From assembly GCA_009783775.1 (NCBI GenBank), contig WRCT01000135.1, positions 1 through 5,164 of the forward strand: a stretch of DNA of 5,164 nucleotides, written 5' to 3'. The translations under genes and the position numbers were made by a program. The number at the start of each line of letters is the position of its first letter. Position 1 is the stretch's first letter. The notes under the pieces are model-generated. The model made no database searches, was not told the DNA's origin, and saw only the letters and a program-made list of their open reading frames with translations. This document shows positions 1-5,164 of the stretch, in pieces. Source of the stretch: Clostridiales bacterium (lineage in GTDB: Bacteria; Bacillota; Clostridia; Christensenellales; CAG-138).

Positions 1-5
1 CGCAA

Positions 6-117
6 TGGGGCCCACTGATTAAATCGTGAGGGGGAATAGTCGGCCTGCCAAAAGCTCCTATGTTGGGACCATTCTGATAGCCAACCTACCCTGCGAACGA
101 TTTAATCAGGGGTTCCA
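6..117. other. Long-stem structured element, possible small RNA or intergenic repeat
   Basis: A perfect 13-bp inverted repeat (CTGATTAAATCGT at 15-27, its complement at 97-109) encloses about 69 nt. The stem extends outward past one bulged base (A14): 6-13 pairs with 110-117, including two G-U pairs if the plus strand is the RNA, giving 21 pairs. Inside, shorter arms also pair: TAG plus GT.GG near 37-44 with CCAACCTA at 81-88, and GGG with CCC. Plus-strand RNA keeps the outer wobbles, while minus-strand RNA keeps an inner one, so the strand is unresolved. No U-tract follows on either side, so it is not a plain terminator. I compared it mentally with 6S, SRP, tmRNA, RNase P, T-box and common riboswitches and recognised none. 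On the minus strand it would lie in the 3' untranslated region of spmB. Confidence 0.45.
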
Positions 118-134
118 ATGACGTTGTGAGGAAC
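112..134 (+). other. Alternative hairpin competing with the long stem
   Basis: GTTCC at 112-116 can pair with GGAAC at 130-134 around a 13-nt loop. The same bases 112-116 form the outer part of the 6-117 stem, so the two pairings exclude each other. Such switching is typical of regulatory leaders, but there is no U-run after the hairpin and a 5-bp stem can easily arise by chance. Confidence 0.2.
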
Positions 135-162
135 GGCGGTTAGTGGACAGGTCTATTGTAGT

Positions 163-675
163 TTACCGATAAAACAAATTGCTGAATATCACGCCGGAGA
201 CTACCGCCGCCAACATCGCCGCAAGGGCCACGGGAATGGCAAAGCGGGTTTTTTTCACGCCCACCGCGCCGAAGTAGAGGGCGATCGTGTAGAAGATGGT
301 CTCTGAGGCGCCGACCAGAATGCCCGCCGTAAAGCCGACTTGCGAGTCCGGCCCGTATTGCGAGAATATCTCCGTCGCGGCGGCGATGGCGGCGCTGCCC
401 GAGAACGGCCGCACCAGCAACAGCGGCAGCAGGCGCGCGTCCAGGCCCAGCGGCTCCACGGCGGGCGCGAGAAAATTGGTCAGAAAGCCCAGCGCGCCGC
501 TGTCACGAAAGACGGCGATCGCCAGCATAATGGACGCCATGACGGGGATCAATTTTTTGAGTAGCGGCAACGCATTACCCGCGCCCTCGACAAACGTCGA
601 AAAGACGTCCACGCGCAGCACGGCCGCCAGTCCGATGACCGCCAAAATCAAAAGGGGCGTGGTGGCCGCGATCAT
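163..675 (-). CDS. spmB: Spore maturation protein SpmB
   Basis: SpmB is an integral membrane protein that with SpmA is needed for full dehydration of the spore core and heat resistance in Bacillus; its biochemical activity is not established. It carries the nucleoside-recognition (Gate) type membrane fold. The 170-residue length is normal for the family. Recognisable family stretches are FVEGA (28-32), AVFRDSGAL (54-62), LVRPFSGSAA (87-96), YGPDS (107-111) and SETIFYTIALYFGAVGVKK (124-142). Hydrophobic spans are near 4-20, 42-56, 80-100, 116-138 and 146-168. The ATG overlaps the spmA stop in an ATGA (672-675). AGGAG lies 9 nt upstream inside the spmA end, so the two are probably translationally coupled and made from one mRNA. 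The stop is TAA, and no obvious terminator follows before the window edge. Identification rests on remembered similarity to B. subtilis SpmB. Confidence 0.95.
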   Translation of the reverse strand: MIAATTPLLILAVIGLAAVLRVDVFSTFVEGAGNALPLLKKLIPVMASIMLAIAVFRDSGALGFLTNFLAPAVEPLGLDARLLPLLLVRPFSGSAAIAAATEIFSQYGPDSQVGFTAGILVGASETIFYTIALYFGAVGVKKTRFAIPVALAAMLAAVVSGVIFSNLFYR

Positions 676-1244
676 CGCGCCCTTCTCCTATGCGTCAGAA
701 TCCGGCAGAGCAGCACGGCGACCAGCGTGGAGCAGATCGACGAGAGCAAGATCGGCGTCGCCACGGCGGCGGGGGCCGCGCTGCCAAAGGCCGCGCGCAG
801 GGAGATCATGCCCGTGGGAATGATCTGCAAACAGGCGGAGTTGATGGCCAGCAGCACACACATTTCGTCGGTAGCCACGCCCGGCCTGGGATTGTTCAGG
901 TTCAGCTTGCGCATGGCGGCAATGCCGAACGGCGTGGCGGCGTTGCCCATACCCAGCATATTCGCGGCGAAGTTGCCCGCGATCTCCTCGCCCGCCTCAC
1001 CCGCGTTGGGAAAGAGAAAGGCGATCGCCGGCCGCAGCGCGCGCGACAGCTTGCCCAGCAGGCCCGTCTTTTGCAGCACGCCCATGAGGCCCATCCAAAA
1101 GATATAGGCGCCGGCCAGCGAAAGGCAGAGCGTCACCGCATCCTGCGCGCCGCCCATCAGCGAGGCCAGCGTCGCGTCCCCGCCTTTGAGCCAGGTCTCC
1201 AAGCCAATGCCCACCGCCAGCAGGATAACAAATAGACTGTTCAT
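672..1244 (-). CDS. spmA: Spore maturation protein SpmA
   Basis: This is the partner of SpmB in spore core dehydration, a membrane protein of the same Gate-domain family, at the usual length (190 residues). Hydrophobic spans lie near 2-19, 36-58, 66-79, 130-148 and 159-183, with a basic tail (HRRRAR). Family landmarks are FWMGLM (49-54), KTGLL (59-63), LRP..FLFP (70-79), NMLGMGNAATPFGI (95-108) and INSACLQIIPTGMISLR (134-150). The start is fixed closely: an in-frame TAG lies 12 nt upstream (1254-1256), and the N-terminus MNSLFVILLAVG resembles that of B. subtilis SpmA. Unusually, this ATG is the centre of a perfect 28-bp palindrome and has no purine-rich Shine-Dalgarno sequence in front of it. 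In B. subtilis the pair follows dacB and is transcribed by sigma-E; here the upstream gene is a cation pump and no dacB is seen. Confidence 0.95.
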   Translation of the reverse strand: MNSLFVILLAVGIGLETWLKGGDATLASLMGGAQDAVTLCLSLAGAYIFWMGLMGVLQKTGLLGKLSRALRPAIAFLFPNAGEAGEEIAGNFAANMLGMGNAATPFGIAAMRKLNLNNPRPGVATDEMCVLLAINSACLQIIPTGMISLRAAFGSAAPAAVATPILLSSICSTLVAVLLCRILTHRRRAR

Positions 1245-1258
1245 ATGAACAGTCTATT
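1231..1258. promoter_or_regulatory. Perfect 28-bp palindrome over the spmA start codon
   Basis: The half-site AATAGACTGTTCAT is followed directly by its exact complement, with the symmetry point between 1244 and 1245. As DNA it is a dyad suited to a dimeric repressor. As minus-strand RNA it would make a 12-bp stem with an AUAU loop, placing the A and U of the spmA start codon in the loop and its G in the stem. The right half is spmA codons 1-5; the left half is upstream and contains an in-frame stop. It includes CTGT-N8-ACAG, formally like the proteobacterial LexA box, but not the GAAC-N4-GTTC form used in Firmicutes. The regulator, if any, is unknown. Confidence 0.8.
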
Positions 1259-1272
1259 AGGCAGGGGGCGGG

Positions 1273-1301
1273 GTTATGTAGTTACAGGTTACAGGTTACA
1301 A
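1273..1301 (-). promoter_or_regulatory. Candidate vegetative-type promoter for spmAB
   Basis: On the minus strand TTGTAA (1296-1301) and CATAAC (1273-1278) are separated by 17 bp. Each matches the sigma-A consensus hexamer at 4 of 6 positions. Transcription would begin near 1266, about 20 nt before the spmA ATG, so the palindrome would fall in the early transcribed region. I could not place a convincing sigma-E promoter, the form expected from B. subtilis. Both hexamers are weak and the -35 box is part of a tandem repeat. Confidence 0.27.
1281..1301. repeat. Tandem 7-bp repeat, three copies
   Basis: GTTACAG at 1281-1287 and 1288-1294 is followed by GTTACAA at 1295-1301. It lies between the ATPase and spmA and overlaps the spacer and -35 box of the candidate spmA promoter. 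Three short head-to-tail copies are the kind of array that can gain or lose a unit by slippage. It is too short and unspaced to be a CRISPR. Confidence 0.85.
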
Positions 1302-1365
1302 GATCGCTCACGCGGGAAGAGTAACCGCGAAAGACAAGAAAACAACGAATGACGCAAAATCAAAT

Positions 1366-1435
1366 TGTCATTCTGAACAAAGTGAAGAATCTTGCCATAC
1401 CATCGTTCAGATCTTTCGCTCCGCTCAAGATGACA
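1366..1435 (-). repeat. Imperfect 27-bp inverted repeat after the ATPase gene; possible terminator or dispersed palindrome
   Basis: The left arm 1366-1392 (begins TGTCATTCTGA) and right arm 1409-1435 (ends AAGATGACA) are separated by 16 nt. As minus-strand RNA, 24 of 27 positions pair, five as G-U; as plus-strand RNA only 22 do. The stem therefore fits best in the 3' end of the ATPase mRNA, and a modest U-rich stretch (ATTTGATTTT) follows it at about 1356-1365. The arm sequence resembles a palindromic intergenic element (TGTCATTCTGAGC...GAAGAATCT) that I recall as widespread in bacterial genomes. It may therefore be a mobile or REP-like repeat doing duty as a terminator; its copy number cannot be seen here. 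Confidence 0.65.
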
Positions 1436-1448
1436 GGGCATTTTTGTA

Positions 1449-4100
1449 TTATTTCGCGGGGTTCGCGGTTTTCTTCGGTTCCCTGCGGTTCACAAACAAC
1501 TTCTGCACTTCGCCGCTGATCAGCTGCAGGGACGCCAGGCCGATGATGATCAGCCAATGCCAAATGCTGAGGGAAACCACCTCAAACACGACGGCCAGCG
1601 GCGGCACCAGCGCGACGGCCAGGATAAACAAGATGGAGAAGAGGGAAGAAAACAGCACGCCCTTGTTGGACAAAAAGCCGACTTTGAAGATGGACTGCTC
1701 GCTCCGCACATTGAAGATGTTGATGACCGACGCCCAAGCCAGCACAATGAACGCCATCGAGATACCCACCGCCGTGTCGGGCGCGCAGGCCGGCGTGACG
1801 TAGACAAAGCGGCCGATGTAAAACGCCGCCAGCGTAAGGATACTGAACGTCACCGACCGCTGCGCGATCTTAAAGCCCAGCCCGCCCGCGAAAATGCCCG
1901 CGTTCTTGGGCAGCGGCGCCCGTTTCATCACGCCGTATTCGGGCCGCTCGAAACTCAAAAAGAACCCCGGAATGCCGTCCGCGACCACGTTGATCAGCAG
2001 AATCTGTAAGGCCATGATGGGCGCGCCCCAGCCCAAAATCACGCCGACGAGCATGATAAAGATCTGCGCGAAGTTGACGGAGAGCAGGAAATAAACCGTC
2101 TTTCGGATATTGTCGTAGGAGGTCCGGCCCTCCGCGATCGCGTCCACAATGGTTGCAAAGTTGTCGTCCGTGATCACCATGTCCGCCGCGCTCTTGGTCA
2201 CTTCCGTGCCCGCGATGCCCATCGCCACGCCCACGTCGGCGGCTTTCAAAGCGGGCGCGTCGTTCACGCCGTCGCCCGTCATGGCGATGACCTCGCCGTG
2301 TTTTTCCCAGGCCTTGACGATATTGATCTTGTCCTCCGGACTGACCCGCGCGTAGACGGACACGTCCCGCACTTGCTCGTACAGGTCCTGCTCGGACATA
2401 TCGGCAAGTTCCACACCCGTCAGCGCGCGGTCGCCCTCGCTGAATATACCGATCTGCTCCGCGATGGCCTTGGCGGTCTCCACATGGTCGCCCGTGATCA
2501 TCACGGTCTTGATCCCCGCCTCTTTGGCGCGTTGCACGGCGCCTTGGCTCTCCGGACGCGGCGGGTCGATCATGCCCACCAGCCCCAGCAGCGTCAGGTC
2601 CCGCTCAATCGCCCCGGGGCTCAAGTCCGATGGCATACGGTCATATTTCTTATAGCCGATGGCGATCACACGCAGGGCCTGCCGCGCAAACGCGTCGTGC
2701 ACATCTGTAGCTTTTGCGCGCAAGTCCGTGTCCCACGAAACGGGAATGCGGTCGAACGCGCCCTTGGTCACGACCAGGTAATCGCCGTTGACGTGATGGA
2801 TCGTGGTCATGCGTTTGCGCGTGGAGTCAAAGGGCAGTTCAAAGACCCTGGGATACTCGCGCTCCGCGTCGACGCGCGTTAAGCCCTTGTTGTGCAGCAG
2901 GCGGATAATGGCCAGCTCCGTCGGGTCGCCCACGACTTTCTCCTCGTCGCCGACGATCTCGATCGTCGCGTTGCTGCACGAGGCCAGCAGCTCTAAAAGA
3001 TGAAGTTCCTTGAGGCCAAAGGCCTCCGCCGCGGCCTTGGGCGGCAGGTCCACCTGCCAGACCTGCTGGATCTTCATCAGGTTCTGCGTGAGCGTGCCCG
3101 TCTTGTCCGAGCAGATCACGGAGGTGTTGCCGATCGTCTCCACGGCGGGGATCCGGCGGATGATCGTATTCTTTTTGACCATATTGTGCACGCCGTGCGA
3201 CAGGATCATGGTCACGATAATCGGCAGCGTCTCGGGCACCGCCGCGACGCCCAGCGAGACGCCGACCAGCAGCATTTTGGTCAGCGAGCCGTCATGCACA
3301 AAGACGCCGATCAAGAAAATCAACAGCCCCGCCAGCAGCGCGACCACACAAAGGCGCATGGCCAGCTGCTGCAAGCGCAGCTGCAAGGGCGTTTTTAACT
3401 TTTGCGTATTGTTGAGCAGGCCGGCGATCTTGCCCATTTCGGTCTGCATGGCCGTTTCCACGACCACGGCCAACCCGCGCCCGTTCGTCACAAGACAACC
3501 CGAATAGACCATGTTCAGCCGATCGCCCAGGGGAACCGTCTCGGCCAACGCAACGTCGGGATCCTTTTCCACGGGCAGACTTTCGCCCGTCAGGCCGGAC
3601 TCGTCCACTTGCAGGCTGTGGCTCTCTATCAGCCGCGCGTCGGCGGTGATGATATCCCCCGCCGCCAGCGAAACGATGTCGCCCGGCACCAGCTGGTCCG
3701 CGTCCACCTTTTGCTTTGTACCGTTGCGGATCACCGTCGTCTGGCTGGAGTTGAGTTTCTTTAATGCCTCCAACGCCTTCTCGGCCTTGCTCTCCTGATA
3801 GATGCCCAGCACGATATTGATCACGACGATGGACAAAATCACCCCGACCTTCGGCCAGCCCTCGCCCTCGGTGATGGCCATATAGGCCGCGATGCCCGCC
3901 GCGACCAGCAGAATGATCGCCGTAACCTCCATCAAATGATGGCCGATTTTCTTAAACAGGCCGTCCTTCTTTTTTTCCTCGAACTGATTTAAGCCGTGCC
4001 GCGCCTGCCGCTGCGCAACTTCGCTCCCGCAAAGCCCCTGCGCCGCGTCCGTGCCCAGCGTTTCCAAAACTTCCCCAATGGGTTCCTTTACCCATAGCAT
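1449..4100 (-). CDS. P-type cation-transporting ATPase, calcium-pump (P2) type
   Basis: This is a membrane pump that couples ATP hydrolysis to cation transport through a phospho-aspartate, most likely exporting Ca2+. At 883 residues it has the full domain order: N-terminal cation-ATPase domain (about 5-55), M1-M2 (56-100), actuator domain with TGES (171-174), M3-M4 (248-300), phosphorylation motif DKTGT (D332), nucleotide domain with KGA (446-448), MITGDH (534-539), the TGDGVND hinge (608-614), and M5-M10 (664-862). Ion-site positions by motif alignment to SERCA: E290 in M4, N676 in M5, N704 and D708 in M6 are kept. The usual PEGLP is PETLP, the E771 position is Q679 and the T799 position is A707. 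Site II thus looks preserved and site I lost, as in one-calcium pumps. AAAGGGGG (4109-4116) lies 8 nt before the ATG. Only 28 bp separate it from the upstream membrane protein, so co-transcription is likely. A different cation, such as Mg2+ or Mn2+, cannot be excluded. Confidence 0.93.
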   Translation of the reverse strand: MLWVKEPIGEVLETLGTDAAQGLCGSEVAQRQARHGLNQFEEKKKDGLFKKIGHHLMEVTAIILLVAAGIAAYMAITEGEGWPKVGVILSIVVINIVLGIYQESKAEKALEALKKLNSSQTTVIRNGTKQKVDADQLVPGDIVSLAAGDIITADARLIESHSLQVDESGLTGESLPVEKDPDVALAETVPLGDRLNMVYSGCLVTNGRGLAVVVETAMQTEMGKIAGLLNNTQKLKTPLQLRLQQLAMRLCVVALLAGLLIFLIGVFVHDGSLTKMLLVGVSLGVAAVPETLPIIVTMILSHGVHNMVKKNTIIRRIPAVETIGNTSVICSDKTGTLTQNLMKIQQVWQVDLPPKAAAEAFGLKELHLLELLASCSNATIEIVGDEEKVVGDPTELAIIRLLHNKGLTRVDAEREYPRVFELPFDSTRKRMTTIHHVNGDYLVVTKGAFDRIPVSWDTDLRAKATDVHDAFARQALRVIAIGYKKYDRMPSDLSPGAIERDLTLLGLVGMIDPPRPESQGAVQRAKEAGIKTVMITGDHVETAKAIAEQIGIFSEGDRALTGVELADMSEQDLYEQVRDVSVYARVSPEDKINIVKAWEKHGEVIAMTGDGVNDAPALKAADVGVAMGIAGTEVTKSAADMVITDDNFATIVDAIAEGRTSYDNIRKTVYFLLSVNFAQIFIMLVGVILGWGAPIMALQILLINVVADGIPGFFLSFERPEYGVMKRAPLPKNAGIFAGGLGFKIAQRSVTFSILTLAAFYIGRFVYVTPACAPDTAVGISMAFIVLAWASVINIFNVRSEQSIFKVGFLSNKGVLFSSLFSILFILAVALVPPLAVVFEVVSLSIWHWLIIIGLASLQLISGEVQKLFVNRREPKKTANPAK

Positions 4101-4108
4101 AGAATGCG

Positions 4109-4116
4109 CCCCCTTT
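4109..4116 (-). promoter_or_regulatory. Ribosome binding site of the ATPase gene
   Basis: AAAGGGGG on the minus strand, 8 nt before the ATG at 4098-4100, supports that start. It sits in the 28-bp gap after the upstream gene's TGA (4129-4131). Confidence 0.7.
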
Positions 4117-4128
4117 GTGAAATCGTTG

Positions 4129-4782
4129 TCAGATGGTGTCTATCTGTGTATATGCCTGCACGCTTTCCCGCTCCTCGGGCGGGAATTTTCTGTTCAGCTC
4201 AAAGAGCTGAAAGGCCGCGATGCCGGACAGCAGAAGAAAAATGGCGAGGCAAATCCATATTCGCTTGTCGAACACAATGGCTTTTCCCTTTACGGCGCAA
4301 GTAAGAAGTATCGTGGCGGCGGAGACGATGGTAACTAAAATGATCATGTGCGGCCAGCCGAAGTCAAAAAACCAGTTCAGAAAATAGTATGGGAGCGATA
4401 AGAGAGAATACATATTGTGCAGCAGATCGCTGCCCGTGTGATAACCCACCCCGACGAGAAGAATCCATGCCAACATATAATAACAAAAGGAGAGAAATAA
4501 AGGCTTAAAGAGCGCCGACGCCTTTTCGGGCAGTTCCGTTTTTTTCGTATGCCATCGCCATAAAAAAACCAGCAAGATTGTGGGGAGCGTAATGAAAAGC
4601 ACCCACACAAAAACGGCAAGGACGGATTCGCCCAACCAGCCGAGCGGGTATAGGGATTCAATCAGCATTACAAACAGAGCGGATGCATAGACGCCAAAGG
4701 TCACCGCTATCGGCGAAACCAAAAACGCCATTAAATACGCGCTCTTATATGTTTTCTTTTTCTCTGCCATTTCCATATCCAT
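4129..4782 (-). CDS. Hypothetical multi-pass membrane protein
   Basis: I do not recognise the family. From the ATG at 4782 the product is 217 residues with a short lysine-rich N-terminus (AEKKKTYKS) and hydrophobic spans near 16-42, 52-76, 93-114, 144-164 and 174-194, plus a weaker aromatic stretch at 123-138, so five or six membrane segments. It ends in a polar tail of about 23 residues. No catalytic or metal-binding motif is evident. The reading frame stays open to a GTG at 4803, but that codon abuts a terminator-like T-tract. ATGs at 4776 and 4770 are also possible, and none has a strong Shine-Dalgarno (best is GGTGA upstream of 4782). The gene is visibly richer in A+T than the ATPase and spmAB, which may mean later acquisition. 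Its 28-bp spacing to the ATPase suggests co-expression, possibly as an accessory subunit, but that is inference. Confidence 0.75.
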   Translation of the reverse strand: MDMEMAEKKKTYKSAYLMAFLVSPIAVTFGVYASALFVMLIESLYPLGWLGESVLAVFVWVLFITLPTILLVFLWRWHTKKTELPEKASALFKPLFLSFCYYMLAWILLVGVGYHTGSDLLHNMYSLLSLPYYFLNWFFDFGWPHMIILVTIVSAATILLTCAVKGKAIVFDKRIWICLAIFLLLSGIAAFQLFELNRKFPPEERESVQAYTQIDTI

Positions 4783-4811
4783 ATAATAGCATTTCACCGA
4801 CACAAAAACAA
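4783..4811 (-). promoter_or_regulatory. Weak candidate promoter for the membrane protein-ATPase pair
   Basis: TTGTTT (4806-4811) and TATTAT (4783-4788) lie 17 bp apart on the minus strand. The -10 matches 5 of 6 consensus positions, the -35 only 3 of 6. If real, transcription would start near 4776, making the ATG at 4770 (MAEKKKTYKS) the usable start. The -35 overlaps the T-tract of a terminator-like hairpin, so the match may come from that. Confidence 0.22.
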
Positions 4812-4825
4812 GGGGCAGACCCCCT
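4803..4825 (-). terminator. Small intrinsic terminator-like hairpin
   Basis: On the minus strand AGGGG (4821-4825), loop GTCTG and CCCCT (4811-4815) form a 5-bp hairpin followed by TGTTTTTG. This could end transcription from uvrB, or act as an attenuator in a leader of the downstream membrane protein gene. The stem is short, so its strength is uncertain. Confidence 0.45.
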
Positions 4826-4867
4826 CACACCCGAACGGATTATTTAACCCCATAAGTTTTTTCGAAA

Positions 4868-4913
4868 GGGGGGCGCGGGGGGAAACCTTTTTTCTAAAAA
4901 AAGCCCCCCCCCC
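4868..4913 (-). repeat. G-run/C-run palindromic hairpin downstream of uvrB
   Basis: The plus strand shows GGGGGG (4868-4873), GCGC-type spacer, GGGGGG (4877-4882), T6 (4888-4893), A7 (4896-4902), G and C10 (4904-4913). As minus-strand RNA the G-run pairs with the C-run, three G-U pairs fill the next step and a U6/A6 helix caps it, making a long hairpin 26 nt after the uvrB stop. Only UUU follows, so it is a poor classical terminator. It looks like the degenerate GTTTTTT...AAAAA palindromes that I recall between genes in GC-rich Clostridia; that likeness is from memory. Confidence 0.5.
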
Positions 4914-4938
4914 GCAAAAACAAACTATAAAATCAACC

Positions 4939-5164
4939 TTATTTCCTCGTCCTGCCCCTGGCGCGCTTGTGCGCGCCGATCATGCCCGGGCGCAGCTCGG
5001 TTTTGGCCTTGATCTCCTCGCCGGTTAAGGCGCGTATCTCGTCGCGCAGCTTGGCCGCTTGTTCAAATTCCAGCTCCCGCGCCGCGCGCCGCATTTCCTG
5101 TTGCAGAATCAGCAGCCGCTCTTTTTTCTCATCCTCGGTGAAAGAAGTTTCTTCCTCGTCCAGA
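4939..5164 (-). CDS. uvrB: UvrB (excinuclease ABC subunit B), C-terminal fragment
   Basis: The last 74 codons of a gene that begins beyond the right edge. UvrB is the helicase-like damage-verification subunit of UvrABC nucleotide excision repair, and its C-terminal UVR motif binds UvrC. The motif is clear here at fragment residues 11-46: DEKKERLLILQQEM, then RELEFEQAAKLRDEI. After it come 28 residues ending in a basic stretch (HKRARGRTRK), a longer tail than in E. coli or B. subtilis UvrB as I recall them. UVR motifs also occur in UvrC and McsA, but a UVR motif close to the C-terminus with this core fits UvrB best. uvrA, often next to uvrB, is not downstream. Confidence 0.88.
   Translation of the reverse strand, partial: LDEEETSFTEDEKKERLLILQQEMRRAARELEFEQAAKLRDEIRALTGEEIKAKTELRPGMIGAHKRARGRTRK

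Noticed and set aside
1..162. 6S RNA, tmRNA, tRNA or a known riboswitch in the left gap
   Set aside because: The region lacks the tRNA-like ends of tmRNA and a cloverleaf, is short for 6S RNA, and shows none of the conserved riboswitch cores I could test by eye.
296..1235. Long open frames on the plus strand across spmB and spmA (296-823, 690-1235, 727-1107)
   Set aside because: They lie antisense to clearly recognisable spmA and spmB, have the arginine/alanine/serine-rich composition of shadow frames in GC-rich DNA, and resemble no protein family.
1235..1254. CTGT-N8-ACAG in the palindrome as a LexA (SOS) box
   Set aside because: This spacing is the proteobacterial form; Firmicute LexA recognises GAAC-N4-GTTC, whereas here the inner polarity is GTTC-N4-GAAC. 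spmA is not a known damage-response gene, so the match is probably a by-product of symmetry.
1281..1301. CRISPR or direct-repeat array
   Set aside because: Units are 7 bp with no spacers and no cas genes nearby.
1360..1563. Small minus-strand open frame overlapping the ATPase 3' end (67 codons)
   Set aside because: It is out of frame with the ATPase, runs into the inverted repeat and has no family resemblance or ribosome binding site.
513..2140. GCGATCGC octamers (about 515, 1021 and 2135), reminiscent of HIP1 elements
   Set aside because: Only three copies, all inside genes where they encode ordinary Ala/Ile/Asp codons; no dispersed pattern in the gaps.
1557..3764. Plus-strand open frames inside the ATPase gene (for example 1557-2009, 2298-2882, 3010-3507)
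   Set aside because: The minus-strand frame contains every P-type ATPase motif without interruption; the opposite-strand frames are low-complexity histidine/arginine-rich shadows.

Overview
The window is GC-rich over most of its length and carries five genes, all on the minus strand. The clearest taxonomic clue is an intact spmA-spmB pair (spore maturation proteins), which points to an endospore-forming Firmicute. The GC-rich coding style suggests a high-GC member of the Clostridia rather than a Bacillus, but this is inference from gene content and base composition; no rRNA is present.

In the direction of transcription (high to low coordinates) the layout is as follows. (1) 4939-5164 is the C-terminal end of UvrB, with its UVR motif and a basic tail; the gene runs off the right edge. 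(2) 4804-4938 is a gap with a G-run/C-run hairpin and a small terminator-like hairpin. (3) 4129-4782 is an unrecognised multi-pass membrane protein of about 217 residues, visibly richer in A+T than its neighbours. (4) 1449-4100 is an 883-residue P-type cation-transporting ATPase of the calcium-pump (P2) type, starting 28 bp after gene 3 behind a good ribosome binding site. (5) 1245-1448 is a 204-bp gap holding a long imperfect inverted repeat, a triple 7-bp tandem repeat that may form part of a promoter, and a perfect 28-bp palindrome. (6) 672-1244 is spmA, whose ATG lies exactly at the centre of that palindrome. (7) 163-675 is spmB, overlapping spmA by 4 bp. (8) 1-162 has no gene but contains a 21-bp stem closing a loop of about 70 nt, a possible structured RNA.

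SpmA and SpmB act together in dehydrating the spore core. A calcium-type pump just upstream could be unrelated housekeeping or could serve the calcium needs of sporulation; the sequence alone does not settle this. No complete new multi-gene system is evident. The most unusual points are the palindrome that swallows the spmA start codon with no Shine-Dalgarno sequence, the altered ion-site residues in the ATPase, and the unexplained structured element at the left edge.
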